Part shown: one piece after another, positions 12,869-12,993 of the stretch
Layout of the letters: each line of letters begins with the position of its first letter
How positions within the stretch are numbered: the stretch's first letter is position 1
Origin: Nostoc sp. CHAB 5834
GTDB taxonomy: Bacteria > Cyanobacteriota > Cyanobacteriia > Cyanobacteriales > Nostocaceae
Direction of reading: 5' to 3'
NCBI GenBank assembly: GCA_020829485.1
Contig: JAIVFU010000153.1
Location: 1-12,993, forward strand
Length of the DNA stretch: 12,993 nt
Notes under the pieces: generated by a model
Told to the model about the DNA's origin: nothing
Database searches by the model: none
What the model saw: only the letters and a program-made list of their open reading frames with translations
Made by a program: the position numbers and the translations under genes

Positions 12869-12993
12869 TAAGTAGGTCGGCAGGAAAAAACGAAACTATG
12901 TAACAATAAATAAATACGGAGAATATATCTACCGAGGTAACAAAAAATATGGGCGCTCGTTTGAGGGTATTTCTGACTAAAGAGGAAAACAAA
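12869..12993 (+). mobile_element. Left part of an IS630-type insertion sequence (partial)
   Basis: The transposase start at 12949 implies that the element begins a short way upstream. A TA dinucleotide at 12869-12870 followed by AGTAGGTCGGCAGG is the best candidate for the left end, because IS630-type elements insert at TA and have GC-richer terminal repeats than the AT-rich DNA to the left. The matching right end lies outside the window. Confidence 0.5.
12949..12993 (+). CDS. IS630 family transposase, N-terminal 15 codons
   Basis: The ATG at 12949 opens MGARLRVFLTKEENK and runs off the window. This N-terminus matches the start of cyanobacterial IS630-type transposases as I remember them (MGARLRVFL followed by a charged helix). 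The catalytic DDE region is not included, so it is unknown whether the gene is intact. Confidence rests on this short motif alone. Confidence 0.65.
   Translation, partial: MGARLRVFLTKEENK

Larger units (their letters stand above)
12186..12948. other. AT-rich non-coding region between rep and the IS element
   Basis: No gene is supported here; possible frames are under about 15 codons. It holds a leftward terminator (12245-12267), the run GTTTTTTTT near 12330, hairpins at 12569-12587 and 12589-12619, the palindrome at 12656-12670, and the likely left end of the IS near 12869. After 12620 the sequence is very AT-rich. Confidence 0.55.

Noticed and set aside
1..12993. CRISPR arrays, tRNA and rRNA genes
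   Set aside because: No regularly spaced repeats of suitable length, and no cloverleaf or conserved rRNA motif seen on either strand by eye.

Overview
The window looks like accessory DNA, most likely a plasmid backbone, from a filamentous (Nostoc/Anabaena-like) cyanobacterium. The octamer GCGATCGC (HIP1, a cyanobacterial signature) occurs eight times in 13 kb. Several proteins also resemble cyanobacterial plasmid families: a ParM/StbA actin, a primase-type replication protein, and an IS630-type transposase start. The replicon assignment is inference; no circular ends are visible.

Layout. (1) 1-813: a degraded left edge, with the tail of an unidentified upstream gene running into a 5'-truncated DUF4276-like gene. 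(2) 814-2187: two leftward genes of unknown function, a zinc-ribbon protein and a 329-aa protein. A 266-bp spacer follows, holding five exact copies of TGCCGTA in both orientations. (3) 2454-7998: a long leftward array that starts with a ParM-like actin and a ribbon-helix-helix (ParR-like) partner. It continues through a chain of very small proteins, a 201-aa soluble protein and a 188-aa membrane protein, and ends with a 633-aa membrane-anchored FtsK/HerA/VirD4-type ATPase. Many junctions are ATGA, TAATG or similar overlaps, so the genes are probably co-transcribed and translationally coupled. (4) 7999-8351: a control region with several inverted repeats, between the divergent parM and an Xre-type repressor gene; it is a plausible promoter/operator/centromere region. 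(5) 8352-8731: the repressor and an overlapping 59-aa gene. (6) 8732-9998: about 1.27 kb without convincing genes. It contains four ACCTGT units (iteron-like), small hairpins, and a structured rep leader whose last hairpin includes the Shine-Dalgarno sequence. This is the best origin candidate. (7) 9999-12185: a 728-aa replication protein with archaeo-eukaryotic-primase (PrimPol) motifs. (8) 12186-12948: AT-rich non-coding DNA with a leftward terminator and a cluster of perfect hairpins. (9) 12949-end: the first 15 codons of an IS630-type transposase.

How the parts may work together: the primase-like Rep would start replication, ParM with one or two RHH proteins would segregate the copies, and the Xre protein would control the divergent promoters. 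The most unusual part is that the segregation genes lead directly into a coupled array ending in a membrane DNA-pump-type ATPase. No relaxase is visible. The array may be an undescribed segregation/transfer or membrane-anchoring module, but that is a hypothesis.
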